Below are positions 36,285 through 44,134 of a stretch of 48,170 nucleotides of DNA, in pieces. The stretch lies in assembly GCA_001724175.1 (NCBI GenBank), contig MEDT01000061.1:1-48170 (forward strand). Direction: 5' to 3'. Position 1 is the first letter of the stretch; the number at the start of each line of letters is the position of its first letter. A program made the translations under genes and the position numbers. The DNA comes from Cytophagaceae bacterium SCN 52-12 (GTDB lineage Bacteria > Bacteroidota > Bacteroidia > Cytophagales > Spirosomataceae). The notes under the pieces were generated by a model. The model saw only the letters and a program-made list of their open reading frames with translations, was not told where the DNA came from and searched no databases.

Positions 36285-37223
36285 TTATGAGAGCGCTTTG
36301 ACAATATGACGGTATGCATCAGCTTTAACCTGGCGGTATGCCAGGCTGATCATATTGCGGATAGCCAGCGGCGACGACATCCCGTGGGCTATCATCACAT
36401 TACCGTTTACTCCGAGGACCGGGCTTCCTCCAATAGCTTCATAATTAGTCTGGTCAATAAAATGGTCTTTAAATCCCCGGATTTTCGAAATCGGGTGAAG
36501 GGATTCTCCAAGCTTGTAGATGATATTACCGGTAAAACCGTCTGTAACGATAACATCCGCCTTGTTGGTGAAAAAATCTTTCCCTTCTATATTTCCTATG
36601 AAGTTGATCCGCTTGTTTTCACGGAGTAATGCATGGGCTGCCTGCGCCACCAGGGACCCTTTCTGGTCTTCCTCACCGATATTCATCAGCGCTACCCTGG
36701 GCTCGGCAACGTCAAAGGTATACTTGTAGTAAATGGATCCTATTTCCCCGAACTGGGCAAGGGTTTCAGGTTTGCAGTCCGCGTTAGCCCCGATATCCAG
36801 CATAATAGACTGGGTCCCGTCGACCTGCGGGACTATCCCGGCGATAGCGGGACGAAGCAACCCTTCGATTGCCTTGATGCTGAACATGGAGCCGACTGTC
36901 ATCGCACCGGTATTGCCGGCGCTGCAAAAAATATTGACGGCTCCTTCCTTAAGCAATTTGAAACCGACCGATATGCTGGAATTCGGCTTTTGAGTAAGGG
37001 CTTTCGTGGGGTGCTCCCCCATTTCGATGACTTCGGAAGCATGTACAAGCTCAATCCTTCCCGCCGGCACATCGTATTTTTCGATCATAGGACGGACGAC
37101 CTGCTCGTCGCCTATCAGCACCACTACTACGTCTGCTTCAAGATCGGGAATTGCCGCTACGACACCTTCAACTATCGCTGCCGGTGCAAAATCACCGCCC
37201 ATGGCGTCTACTGCAATTTTCAT
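36285..37223 (-). CDS. plsX: Phosphate acyltransferase
   Basis: 312 aa, ATG start. Opens with KIAVDAMGGDFAP, the family N-terminus, and contains FCSAGNTGAMTVGSMF and NIEGKDFFTNKADVIVTDGFTGN, both typical of PlsX. It makes acyl-phosphate from acyl-ACP for phosphatidic acid synthesis. It precedes fabH by 36 nt and follows rpmF by 122 nt, in the widespread rpmF-plsX-fabH arrangement. A small hairpin in the gap to rpmF may lower read-through. Confidence 0.97.
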   Translation of the reverse strand: MKIAVDAMGGDFAPAAIVEGVVAAIPDLEADVVVVLIGDEQVVRPMIEKYDVPAGRIELVHASEVIEMGEHPTKALTQKPNSSISVGFKLLKEGAVNIFCSAGNTGAMTVGSMFSIKAIEGLLRPAIAGIVPQVDGTQSIMLDIGANADCKPETLAQFGEIGSIYYKYTFDVAEPRVALMNIGEEDQKGSLVAQAAHALLRENKRINFIGNIEGKDFFTNKADVIVTDGFTGNIIYKLGESLHPISKIRGFKDHFIDQTNYEAIGGSPVLGVNGNVMIAHGMSSPLAIRNMISLAYRQVKADAYRHIVKALS

Positions 37224-37290
37224 TTAACGCGGTTATATTGAAATGGGATAACGCAGTAAAATTAGCAGTTGATTCGGAGTAATAAAGAAA

Positions 37291-37320
37291 TCCGCAACAA
37301 CTTTTATTGGCTGTTGCGAA
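37291..37320 (-). terminator. Possible attenuator hairpin between rpmF and plsX
   Basis: CGCAACA (37293-37299) pairs with TGTTGCG (37312-37318), loop 12 nt. On the minus strand it is followed by GATTTCTTTATT. The 7-bp stem is short, so it could partly separate rpmF from the lipid genes. Confidence 0.35.
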
Positions 37321-37345
37321 TTCAGAAAAAATTATTGCCTGTAAA

Positions 37346-37540
37346 TCAAGCCGTTTTGGTATAACCCTCCACTACAACTTTCCCTTTGTAGTAAAGATTA
37401 CCCTCGTATACGTGCGCACGGTGGGACTGATGTGTTTCCCCGGTTGCAGTATCAACCGACAGCTGTTTGGTAGTCAAAGCATCATGCGTTCTGCGCTTGT
37501 CACGGCGGGTCGATGAATGTCTTCGTTTTGGATGTGCCAT
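37346..37540 (-). CDS. rpmF: 50S ribosomal protein L32
   Basis: 64 aa, very basic, starting [21 protein letters not shown], the typical L32 N-terminus. No zinc-binding cysteine pair is present, so this is the zinc-independent form. Lies 18 nt after the DUF177 gene, with which it is nearly always paired. Confidence 0.97.
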   Translation of the reverse strand: MAHPKRRHSSTRRDKRRTHDALTTKQLSVDTATGETHQSHRAHVYEGNLYYKGKVVVEGYTKTA

Positions 37541-37558
37541 AGCCTTATGATCTGTTAC

Positions 37559-38092
37559 TTATTTATTCTGTTTAATATTTTTTAAAGCTTCCCACCTGGG
37601 ATCTACTTGTCCGTCTGCCGGATCGTCCCCCTTCGGTTGACCGTATACCAGCACCTCATCCGCGTCATCAGATTCTTCTTCACCGCGCAGCCGCGGGTGA
37701 AGCTTTTTGACGGGCAGAGCCAATGCTATGAAATCATAGATGTACCTGGCCACATTGATACGCGCGGTATTCCGCTGTATCATCTCTATTTCGTCTGTCA
37801 GCTCCTCGTCACGATCGCCGAACTTCAGAAAAATCCGGTTACCGGTTTCGACCTTCTCCTCGTATTTCTCCAGCGTCCGGTCACAAACCTGCTCGATAAC
37901 GCCCTTTATATGGAAATCCAGCCGGATCATCGTCGAGGATTTATCCAAAAGCAGCCGGGCTTCAAACCTGCCGTTTTCGATAAGATCCTGAGGAAATTCC
38001 CTGAAAAAGCCGCTGCCTGATGCGTAGTCATACACATGCTCCTTCTCAGCCAGGCTGAAAATATCGATGTTGTATTTTTTCAGTTCTTCCAC
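37559..38092 (-). CDS. DUF177 (YceD-family) protein
   Basis: 177 aa with a GTG start at 38092 (VEELKKYNIDIFSLAEKEHVYDY). The core region EQVCDRTLEKYEEKV matches the C-D-R-T-L segment of the DUF177/YceD family, though with one Cys only. The acidic C-terminal part (EESDDADEV, LPVKKLHPRLRGEEE) is also typical. YceD proteins are linked with 23S rRNA processing or 50S assembly; here this is known of the family and not shown by the sequence. It is the first gene of the rpmF-plsX-fabH-efp-accBC operon, downstream of a good promoter. Confidence 0.9.
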   Translation of the reverse strand: MEELKKYNIDIFSLAEKEHVYDYASGSGFFREFPQDLIENGRFEARLLLDKSSTMIRLDFHIKGVIEQVCDRTLEKYEEKVETGNRIFLKFGDRDEELTDEIEMIQRNTARINVARYIYDFIALALPVKKLHPRLRGEEESDDADEVLVYGQPKGDDPADGQVDPRWEALKNIKQNK

Positions 38093-38111
38093 AATATTCC
38101 AAAAAGGAGTG

Positions 38112-38143
38112 CAAAGATAGGAGTTAGTAAATTAGTTTTCAAA
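38112..38143 (-). promoter_or_regulatory. Bacteroidota-type primary promoter of the DUF177-rpmF-plsX-fabH operon
   Basis: On the minus strand TTTG (38143-38140), a 20-nt spacer and TATCTTTG (38119-38112) match the -33 TTTG / -7 TAnnTTTG pattern of the main sigma factor. The predicted transcript would start about 15 nt before the GTG start of DUF177, giving a very short leader. Confidence 0.65.
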
Positions 38144-38159
38144 CTATTTTAGGGAAATA

Positions 38160-38223
38160 TAGGTTTTAGGTGTCAGGTTTTAGGTGTTAGCGCTAAAACC
38201 TGAAACCTGACACCTAAAACCTA
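38160..38223. repeat. 21-bp-stem phrase-repeat hairpin
   Basis: Arms 38160-38180 and 38203-38223 are perfectly complementary (21 bp) and are made of TTTTAGGTGTCAGG phrases. The loop contains TTAGCGCTAA, itself a palindrome. It begins 3 nt after the end of the NeuD-like gene (minus strand) and could end its transcript. Confidence 0.8.
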
Positions 38224-38225
38224 AT

Positions 38226-38858
38226 CTAAACCTTCTTCGCCGGGTTCCCGAAAAAGGTGGCTCCTTCAGGAACATCGCTGATCACTACCGATCCTGCGCC
38301 TATGCGGGCGCCTTTTCCTATCTTTATACCGGAAACCAGCACTGCTCCCTGGCCGATAAACGCTTCAGAGCCGACTTCCGTACCGCTCCCGATCACAGCG
38401 CCGCTTCCTATATTCACAAAATCTCCTATTATTACTTTAGGCTCCAGGATCGCTCCTATCTGGATGATATTGTGATGACCTGCCACACATTTTGCCGAAA
38501 TCACCGATCCCGCTCCCAGCAGGTTGCCATGCCCCAGCGATGCTTGGTCGGAAACAACCGCCGTACCGTGGATGGCGTTCACAGGCATGGTTTTACGCCT
38601 GGAAAGGAGCATTTCGGTTACCTGCTGGCGTACTGCGCGCTCGCCGATCGCCACGAAAGCCTCGCATTTCTGCCCGATCACCTTCAGGAAGCCGCCGTCG
38701 TCCGTATCGCCCAATACACTCACATCACCGATCTCCGTGCCGTGAAGCGCTTTATCGTCGTCGAGGAAGCCGTAAACCAAGACGTTATTGTGCCTGAAAA
38801 TATCGTATGCCTGGTGGCCTAACGCACCCGCCCCGAAAATAACTACCGGATTTTCCAA
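38226..38858 (-). CDS. NeuD/PglD-like sugar O/N-acyltransferase (hexapeptide repeat)
   Basis: 210 aa, TTG start: a TAA lies directly upstream in frame and the nucleotide-sugar binding motif VVIFGAGALG begins at residue 5. The N-terminal Rossmann-like part (1-90) is followed by left-handed beta-helix repeats (GHGNLLGAGSVISA, IGDFVNIGSGAVIGSGTEVGSEAFIGQGAVL). AGHHNII contains the likely general-base His, and FFGNPAKKV is the usual end. It acetylates an amino- or sialic-type sugar for surface glycans. It precedes the DUF177 operon on the same strand but is separated from it by a strong hairpin and promoter. Confidence 0.88.
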   Translation of the reverse strand: MENPVVIFGAGALGHQAYDIFRHNNVLVYGFLDDDKALHGTEIGDVSVLGDTDDGGFLKVIGQKCEAFVAIGERAVRQQVTEMLLSRRKTMPVNAIHGTAVVSDQASLGHGNLLGAGSVISAKCVAGHHNIIQIGAILEPKVIIGDFVNIGSGAVIGSGTEVGSEAFIGQGAVLVSGIKIGKGARIGAGSVVISDVPEGATFFGNPAKKV

Positions 38859-38955
38859 TTATTATAAAAATTTATTACGTACTGTCACAAAGTCGGTAAA
38901 ATTACAAAAAAGCGACAAAGATCGTCCTTGACGATGTAAGATGGAAGAATGTCTG

Positions 38956-39375
38956 TTATTCAGGCTTATAGTATTCCCAGTATTCTCTTGGTGTTACGAT
39001 TTTTGTATTTTTATAGGCTGACATCGTGAAATCGTTAGTATTCCCTGTGATGATAAAATCAGCTTCGGACTCATCTGCAAGCTCCAAAATCATATTATCA
39101 TCCTGATCGGAGATGATATCTAACTTAATTTCCGGGTCAAATAATTCTGCTTTCGAACCAATTTCGGCTAAAACGCTTTTAGCGCCATTTGCGAAATCCG
39201 GGAACCGTGCGAATTTAGGCCTCGATAAGACCTCAAAATATTCTCGCATGAGTTCTTCGGAAATACACACTATGACCTTCCCCTCAAGGAATAATTCATT
39301 TATAATCAGGAATGGATAATTCTTTTGAATTAATGCTGAAACAATGACATTAGTATCAATTACGACCTTCTGCAC
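38956..39375 (-). CDS. PIN-domain toxin of a type II toxin-antitoxin pair
   Basis: 139 aa, GTG start. The PIN fold is marked by VVIDTNVIVSAL (Asp7), an acidic residue near position 40 (SEELM), and the D-Q-D-D and GNTNDF metal-site motifs (about 90-93 and 115). It matches the 'putative toxin-antitoxin system toxin component, PIN family' type, an Mg-dependent RNase in known cases. Its start overlaps the end of the antitoxin-like gene by 20 nt, the usual coupled layout. The pair is clearly AT-richer than the flanking genes, suggesting transfer into this site. Confidence 0.85.
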   Translation of the reverse strand: MQKVVIDTNVIVSALIQKNYPFLIINELFLEGKVIVCISEELMREYFEVLSRPKFARFPDFANGAKSVLAEIGSKAELFDPEIKLDIISDQDDNMILELADESEADFIITGNTNDFTMSAYKNTKIVTPREYWEYYKPE

Positions 39376-39586
39376 TCTTTCTAACAGTTTTTACTTCATT
39401 AGAAATTTCTTCTATTGACATTTTCGAGAGATTGTATTTTTCGGCGAGCTCCACCGTTTTTTGCAGGTTAGCTTTTATTAATTTCCTGTTGACAATATCC
39501 ACGAGCTCACTAAAGCTCAGTTTGTCACTTTTAATTCCAAACTGATTATACTCCACATCTGATATTGAAATATTCAGCATTCTCAT
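39356..39586 (-). CDS. Small antitoxin-like protein partnered with PIN toxin
   Basis: 76 aa, ATG start (a second ATG follows two codons later). Predicted beta start (MLNISISDVEY) followed by helical segments (FSELVDIVNRKLIKANLQKTVELAEKYNL) and a charged, disordered tail (NEVKTVRKSAEGRN). No named family was recognised; antitoxin identity follows from its size, 20-nt overlap with the PIN gene and position before it. It would bind and inhibit the toxin through its tail and may repress its own promoter. Confidence 0.7.
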   Translation of the reverse strand: MRMLNISISDVEYNQFGIKSDKLSFSELVDIVNRKLIKANLQKTVELAEKYNLSKMSIEEISNEVKTVRKSAEGRN

Positions 39587-39609
39587 TACTTTGGCTATTT
39601 GATTATACT

Positions 39610-39617
39610 CAAATTTA
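39610..39617 (-). promoter_or_regulatory. Candidate -7 box for the toxin-antitoxin pair
   Basis: TAAATTTG on the minus strand fits TAnnTTTG and lies 24 nt before the antitoxin start. No good TTTG is seen 19-21 nt upstream. Confidence 0.35.
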
Positions 39618-39710
39618 CAAAAAATAACCTCTCCCTCAGACTTCCGCTCTTTTCAAATCCCTCTATTTTGCCAGCCCCGCTACCACCACCGGAGCTGACC
39701 GTAGTCGAAG

Positions 39711-40424
39711 CTACAAAATCGACACCCTGAAAACCAACGGGCTCGCATAATGGGAAATATTTTTGACCTGGGTCGCCGGGTGATAATAGTCGTAGTTGAT
39801 GGAAGGGTTGATATGATTGTTATAATTGAAATTATACAGCAGGGTCGCATGGATTCCCTTTATAAACCTGCCTTCCAGCGGCTGTGTATACCCGATCCCG
39901 AGCATCGGCGACTGGAGCCAGATGCGGGCATAGGTTTTATTGACATGCTGGTATTTGCCATAGCCGTGGTTATAAAACTGGACATTCATCAGCTCATACT
40001 CCGCCTGGAAATGAACCATGGGGATCACGTTGTACCGGGCCATGACGCGCCCGCCGTAAAAGCTCGCCGACTTGGACGGCACAAAATAGCTGTCCCTGAC
40101 ATAGATGTACGTAGGTCCGGCCGCTACCGAAAAATTATCGGTAAGCCCCAGTCCTACCATAGGTGACAGGTTTACATTCGTGAAAGTCCCGAAACGCAGC
40201 CCCGCGCTGCCTCCCAGCCGCAACTTTTCCTTAAACCCGCCTTCTTTTGCTTTGTCTGACTCCGAAGCCTGCCTTCCGGCCACGGAAGCAGCTCTCCTGA
40301 CACCCCTTTCCGTTTTGGAGCTATCGATCCTGAAATATTCATCCTGCGCCAGCGCGGAATGGGCAGCCAGCGTCAGCAGCAAAAAGAATGCCGCATACGG
40401 AAAATGTCTCTTTATTTTTGTCAT
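39711..40424 (-). CDS. Exported protein of unknown function, outer-membrane barrel-like
   Basis: 237 aa from the ATG at 40424; an upstream frame to 40493 adds 23 residues without signal features. Signal peptide about residues 5-25 (AAFFLLLTLAAHSALAQ). The mature part has alternating hydrophobic strands ending in aromatic residues (FSVAAGPTYIYVRDSYFVP, GGRVMARYNVIPMVHFQAEYELM), consistent with an eight-to-ten-strand outer-membrane barrel. No family was identified. It is divergent from the M61 peptidase gene. Confidence 0.7.
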   Translation of the reverse strand: MTKIKRHFPYAAFFLLLTLAAHSALAQDEYFRIDSSKTERGVRRAASVAGRQASESDKAKEGGFKEKLRLGGSAGLRFGTFTNVNLSPMVGLGLTDNFSVAAGPTYIYVRDSYFVPSKSASFYGGRVMARYNVIPMVHFQAEYELMNVQFYNHGYGKYQHVNKTYARIWLQSPMLGIGYTQPLEGRFIKGIHATLLYNFNYNNHINPSINYDYYHPATQVKNISHYASPLVFRVSIL

Positions 40425-40522
40425 TCGATTTGTTGTAACTGATATGCTGTTGTTCAAGAGGGTATATCCGATCCTTGTTATCAAACGAAACAACTGCTTA
40501 ATTTGTTTTGCAGCTTTATGTT

Positions 40523-41992
40523 ATGCCTATGCACTACCTGATTACCGCAGCCCGCCCCGAAAACCGGTTCCTCGAGATCCGGTATACCATCGACAAAGTG
40601 TCCTCCCGCCACCTCGAGGTACAGCTGCCGGCCTGGCGCCCCGGGAGATACGAGCTGCAGAACTTTGCAAAGAACATCCGTACATTTTCGGTAACGGATG
40701 ACAAAGGTAGTTCAATTTCCTTTCAGAAAATAACCAAAGACCGGTGGAGACTGGACACCGAAAACTGCCGGTCGGTTACGATTACCTACACTTACTACGC
40801 CAACCAGCAGAATGCTGGAAGCAGCTACATAGATGCGGCGTTATGGTATCTCAATTTCATCAATTTCTGCCTCTACACCGAAGGCAGGATAGACGAGCCC
40901 TGTGAAATAGAGCTGCTGGTGCCGGAAAATTATACAATAGCGTGCGGGCTGACCGCATCGGCGCCCGGCCGCTTGCAGGCGAAGGACTTCTACCAGCTCG
41001 TCGACAGTCCCCTGCTCGCTTCTCCCCGTCTGAAGCACCTGCAGTTTGAAAGCCGCGGCGTCCCTTTTCATGTCTGGTTCGAGGGGATAACCGAATTTGA
41101 CAATGACAGGCTCCTCAAAGATTTCAGGGCCTTTACCGATGCCCAGATTGCCGCGATGGGAGAGTTCCCCGAAAAGGAATATCACTTTCTCAACCTGATC
41201 CTGCCTACCGCTTTTTACCATGGGGTGGAGCACCGGAATTCCACCATGGTCGTCCTGGGCCCGCAAGACGAGGGAGAAAACCTCTATACCGACCTGCTGG
41301 GGGTCAGCTCGCACGAGCTCTTCCATGCATGGAATGTGATCCGGATCAGGCCCAAAGAACTGCTTCCCTATGATTTTACCCGGGAAAATTATTTTACGAC
41401 CTGCTTTGTTGCGGAAGGATGTACTACTTACTACGGCGATCTCTTTCTCAGGAGATCGGGCGTGTTCGACGACGAAGCCTACCTGAAAGAGCTGCATGTG
41501 TACATGAAAAGACATTTTGAGCAGGCCGGGCAGGCTGCACTGTCGCTTACCGAATCCTCTTTCGACCTCTGGCTGGACGGCTATGAAGCCGGGATCCCGC
41601 AACGCAAGGTGTCGGTGTATATGAAAGGAGCGCTGGCGGCCCTGATCCTGGACCTTTACCTCAGGAAGATTTCCGGTCACACTCGGTCTCTCGATAACGT
41701 GATGCAGCTCATGTGGCAGCGTTTCGGCAGGCCGTTTACCGGGTATAGCTACCAGGATTATGTATCGGTAGCGGAGGAAGTAGCGGGACACCTGCTGACC
41801 TGGTACTGGGAAGAATGCATCAACGGAAATGTCCCGCTGGAAGCCAGGCTCAATGAGGCCCTGGCATTCGTGGGGCTTGAGATGTACCACGACGAGCTGG
41901 CCGGCGTCATGCTGAGGGATAACGCCGGGGATACTGATATGCGGGAGCGGAACAGGTGGCTCGGGAATTTAAGCATCTTACAGCAGGGTTAA
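40523..41992 (+). CDS. M61-family metallopeptidase (glycyl aminopeptidase-like)
   Basis: 489 aa from the ATG at 40523 (a TTG five codons earlier is unlikely; another ATG lies two codons downstream). An N-terminal beta-sandwich (about 1-165) precedes the zinc peptidase domain with HELFHAWN (His264, Glu265, His268) and the third ligand in AEGCTTYYGDL (Glu298), plus VIRIRPKELLPYDFTREN, typical of M61. No signal peptide is seen. Many M61 proteins carry a C-terminal PDZ domain and are longer; here only about 190 residues follow the Glu and no PDZ motif was recognised. Probably cytoplasmic peptide processing. Confidence 0.85.
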   Translation: MPMHYLITAARPENRFLEIRYTIDKVSSRHLEVQLPAWRPGRYELQNFAKNIRTFSVTDDKGSSISFQKITKDRWRLDTENCRSVTITYTYYANQQNAGSSYIDAALWYLNFINFCLYTEGRIDEPCEIELLVPENYTIACGLTASAPGRLQAKDFYQLVDSPLLASPRLKHLQFESRGVPFHVWFEGITEFDNDRLLKDFRAFTDAQIAAMGEFPEKEYHFLNLILPTAFYHGVEHRNSTMVVLGPQDEGENLYTDLLGVSSHELFHAWNVIRIRPKELLPYDFTRENYFTTCFVAEGCTTYYGDLFLRRSGVFDDEAYLKELHVYMKRHFEQAGQAALSLTESSFDLWLDGYEAGIPQRKVSVYMKGALAALILDLYLRKISGHTRSLDNVMQLMWQRFGRPFTGYSYQDYVSVAEEVAGHLLTWYWEECINGNVPLEARLNEALAFVGLEMYHDELAGVMLRDNAGDTDMRERNRWLGNLSILQQG

Positions 41993-42085
41993 CCGGGAAT
42001 CCCTTTTTAGACAGCCGTCTTCCGTCTGTAAGTAGAAAACCTTCGCACAATCCTTATAAAAAGTCAGGATAAAAGTGCGTATTGT

Positions 42086-42694
42086 ATGAATGAGGACAAT
42101 CAGGATAAAGAATGCTCAGCCTCATCCGCCGGTAATGACGATCATGCCTTATGGTCGGCGCTGAAGGCAGGAGACAAACATTCGCTTGGAAAATTGTTCG
42201 ACAGGTATGCCCGGATTTTGATAGCCTATGGCTGCCGTATGGTTGGTAATAAAGAAATTGCCAAAGACGCTGTACAGGAGGTGTTTTTCGACCTGTGGCT
42301 TTACCGCGATAACCTCGCCGGCGAAGTCGAGGTGAAATACTATCTCTTTCGCTGCCTGCGCAATGTCCTGATCCGTACCAACCCTGAACGGAGCCATGCT
42401 CCCTTGCTTGAAGAGCGGGCATATCCGACCCATACTGAAGACTCGCTGGAAGCTAAATGGCTTGATGCCGAAAATGAAAAAGACTGGAACATCAGAATAA
42501 CACGCTCGCTCAACGCCCTGTCTGAACGCGAACGGGAAATCATCTCCCTCAAATATTATTCCGGGCTGAAAATAAAGGAAATTGTGTCGCTGCTGGGCCT
42601 TAAAGACCAGACCGTAGCCAATACGCTGCAAAATGCCCTGACCAAACTTCGTAAACACCTGATCTATTTCCTGATCCTCTTTTTGCCGTATTAG
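42086..42694 (+). CDS. ECF sigma-70 factor (third locus)
   Basis: 202 aa, ATG start. Region 2 about 25-95 (LGKLFDRYARILIAYGCRMVG, AKDAVQEVFFDLWLYRD) and region 4 about 140-195 (ALSEREREIISLKYYSGLKIKEIVSLLGLKDQTVANTLQNALTKLRKHL). It leads a sigma-FecR-SusC-SusD series, all on the plus strand, so it very likely controls that locus. FecR follows after 141 nt. Confidence 0.93.
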   Translation: MNEDNQDKECSASSAGNDDHALWSALKAGDKHSLGKLFDRYARILIAYGCRMVGNKEIAKDAVQEVFFDLWLYRDNLAGEVEVKYYLFRCLRNVLIRTNPERSHAPLLEERAYPTHTEDSLEAKWLDAENEKDWNIRITRSLNALSEREREIISLKYYSGLKIKEIVSLLGLKDQTVANTLQNALTKLRKHLIYFLILFLPY

Positions 42695-42835
42695 CGGTAA
42701 GTTTTACCTCGCCCCGACCAGGCGTTTCCAACCGGGTTTCCAACCGCATGCAAAAAAAGTCTGGATTCTTTTGGTAGTAAAACGGAAAAGTCTTCTCTGT
42801 CCTGAAAAGGGCGGATTTCCTAACCAATAATTTCA

Positions 42836-43948
42836 ATGGATCATTATACCCATTTCTGCGCTGAAGATTTTGCCCGGGATGATTTTTTTATCCTATGGGT
42901 CAGATCGGCTGATTTAGAAGCGGAGACCTTTTGGCAAAACTGGCTTGAGACTTATCCGTTCAAGCGCGGTGAAGTGGAAGCTGCCCGGCAATTGGTGTTG
43001 ATGATGCGTCACCTGCCCGAAGCCGACGTTACCGATGAAGAGATCGATGTGCTGAAAAGGTCGGTATATGACCGTATAGAAAGAGTAGAAAATCGCCGGA
43101 CCATTTTCCGGGGAAGCTTTTTCCGGAGGCATTGGTGGGCCGTGGCCGCTACGGTAGCAGCGCTTGTATCGGGCTACCTGTGGTTTTTCCTTCCATCTTC
43201 GGAACCTGCCGCCTGGGAATATTCCGGGATCGTGACAGAGGCTGCCAGGGAGTACGACCTGATCGAAGTGGAAAATCAATCACGTGAGGTACGCCTGGTA
43301 AACCTGCCCGACAGCAGTTCTGTCCTGCTCAGAAGGGGCAGCAAACTTACCTATCCTGAACATTTCCATAAAGAAAAAAGGGAGATCTACTTATCGGGCG
43401 AGGCGTTTTTCGAAATAACCAAAGACCCAGAAAGGCCATTCTACGTATTCGCAAACGACATCGTGACCAGAGTTGTGGGTACGAGCTTTACGATCAGGGC
43501 CTATCCGGGCGACAAACAGGTATCGGTCGCCGTAAAGACCGGGAAAGTAGTTGTTTCAAGCACGCGTGGGCACCTTTCGCAGCGGACAGGCGGTGCGGCG
43601 CCCCGCGAAACGGTACTGGCTCCGAGCCAGCAGGCCTTCTTCATAGGAGAGAAGGTCTCGTTTGCAGAGCCCGATCCGCAGCCGGCCGCCAGATCCGATA
43701 CGGAAAATATCGAAACCGTTTCGTTCGAGTACGACGAAACGCCGCTTAGGGTCATAGTCGATGAGCTGATGAGCGCTTACGCTATCAACATCGTATATGA
43801 TGAGACCGTTCTCGGTGACTGCCCTATTACTGCCTCCCTGGGGGATGTGCCCCTGGCTGAAAAGCTCAACCTGATATGTAAGGCGGTCAGGGCGGGTTAC
43901 CGGACCGTAGAAGGGGATATCCTGATCCGGGGTGAAGGTTGTGACTGA
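42836..43948 (+). CDS. FecR-family anti-sigma regulator (third locus)
   Basis: 370 aa, ATG start. Cytoplasmic N-part (FILWVRSADLEAETFWQNWL), one membrane helix about residues 100-117 (WWAVAATVAALVSGYLWFFL), periplasmic FecR domain with GEAFFEITKDPERPFYVF and TRVVGTSFTIRAYPG, and C-terminal DUF4974-like part (LRVIVDELMSAYAINIVYDE). It has the same domain order as the other two FecR proteins here. It should connect the STN domain of the SusC at 44135 with the sigma at 42086. Confidence 0.93.
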   Translation: MDHYTHFCAEDFARDDFFILWVRSADLEAETFWQNWLETYPFKRGEVEAARQLVLMMRHLPEADVTDEEIDVLKRSVYDRIERVENRRTIFRGSFFRRHWWAVAATVAALVSGYLWFFLPSSEPAAWEYSGIVTEAAREYDLIEVENQSREVRLVNLPDSSSVLLRRGSKLTYPEHFHKEKREIYLSGEAFFEITKDPERPFYVFANDIVTRVVGTSFTIRAYPGDKQVSVAVKTGKVVVSSTRGHLSQRTGGAAPRETVLAPSQQAFFIGEKVSFAEPDPQPAARSDTENIETVSFEYDETPLRVIVDELMSAYAINIVYDETVLGDCPITASLGDVPLAEKLNLICKAVRAGYRTVEGDILIRGEGCD

Positions 43949-44028
43949 GCTCAGTGTCCGCGTTATAGCAGAAACAAAGAGATAAACTAAATGCCTATGT
44001 ACTAAAAATACCTCGAGTTTTTAAAAAA

Positions 44029-44057
44029 GGGCAGGTAAATATGGGGTTTACCTGCCC
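44029..44057 (-). terminator. Terminator-like hairpin antisense to the third susC leader
   Basis: GGGCAGGTAAA (44029-44039) and TTTACCTGCCC (44047-44057) form a perfect 11-bp stem with loop TATGGGG. A six-A run precedes it on the plus strand, so on the minus strand the stem is followed by T6 (44028-44023), a textbook intrinsic terminator. susC starts 78 nt downstream on the opposite strand and no minus-strand gene precedes it. Confidence 0.65.
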
Positions 44058-44134
44058 GGGAAACCCTGCATCATCTGTCAGGATGAACAGGATCACTGTT
44101 GTCAAAATCTGCAAAATTTTAACTTTTCTAAGTT

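Noticed and set aside
38160-38223. CRISPR-like repeat
   Set aside because: Only one inverted pair with no regular spacers; it is a single hairpin.
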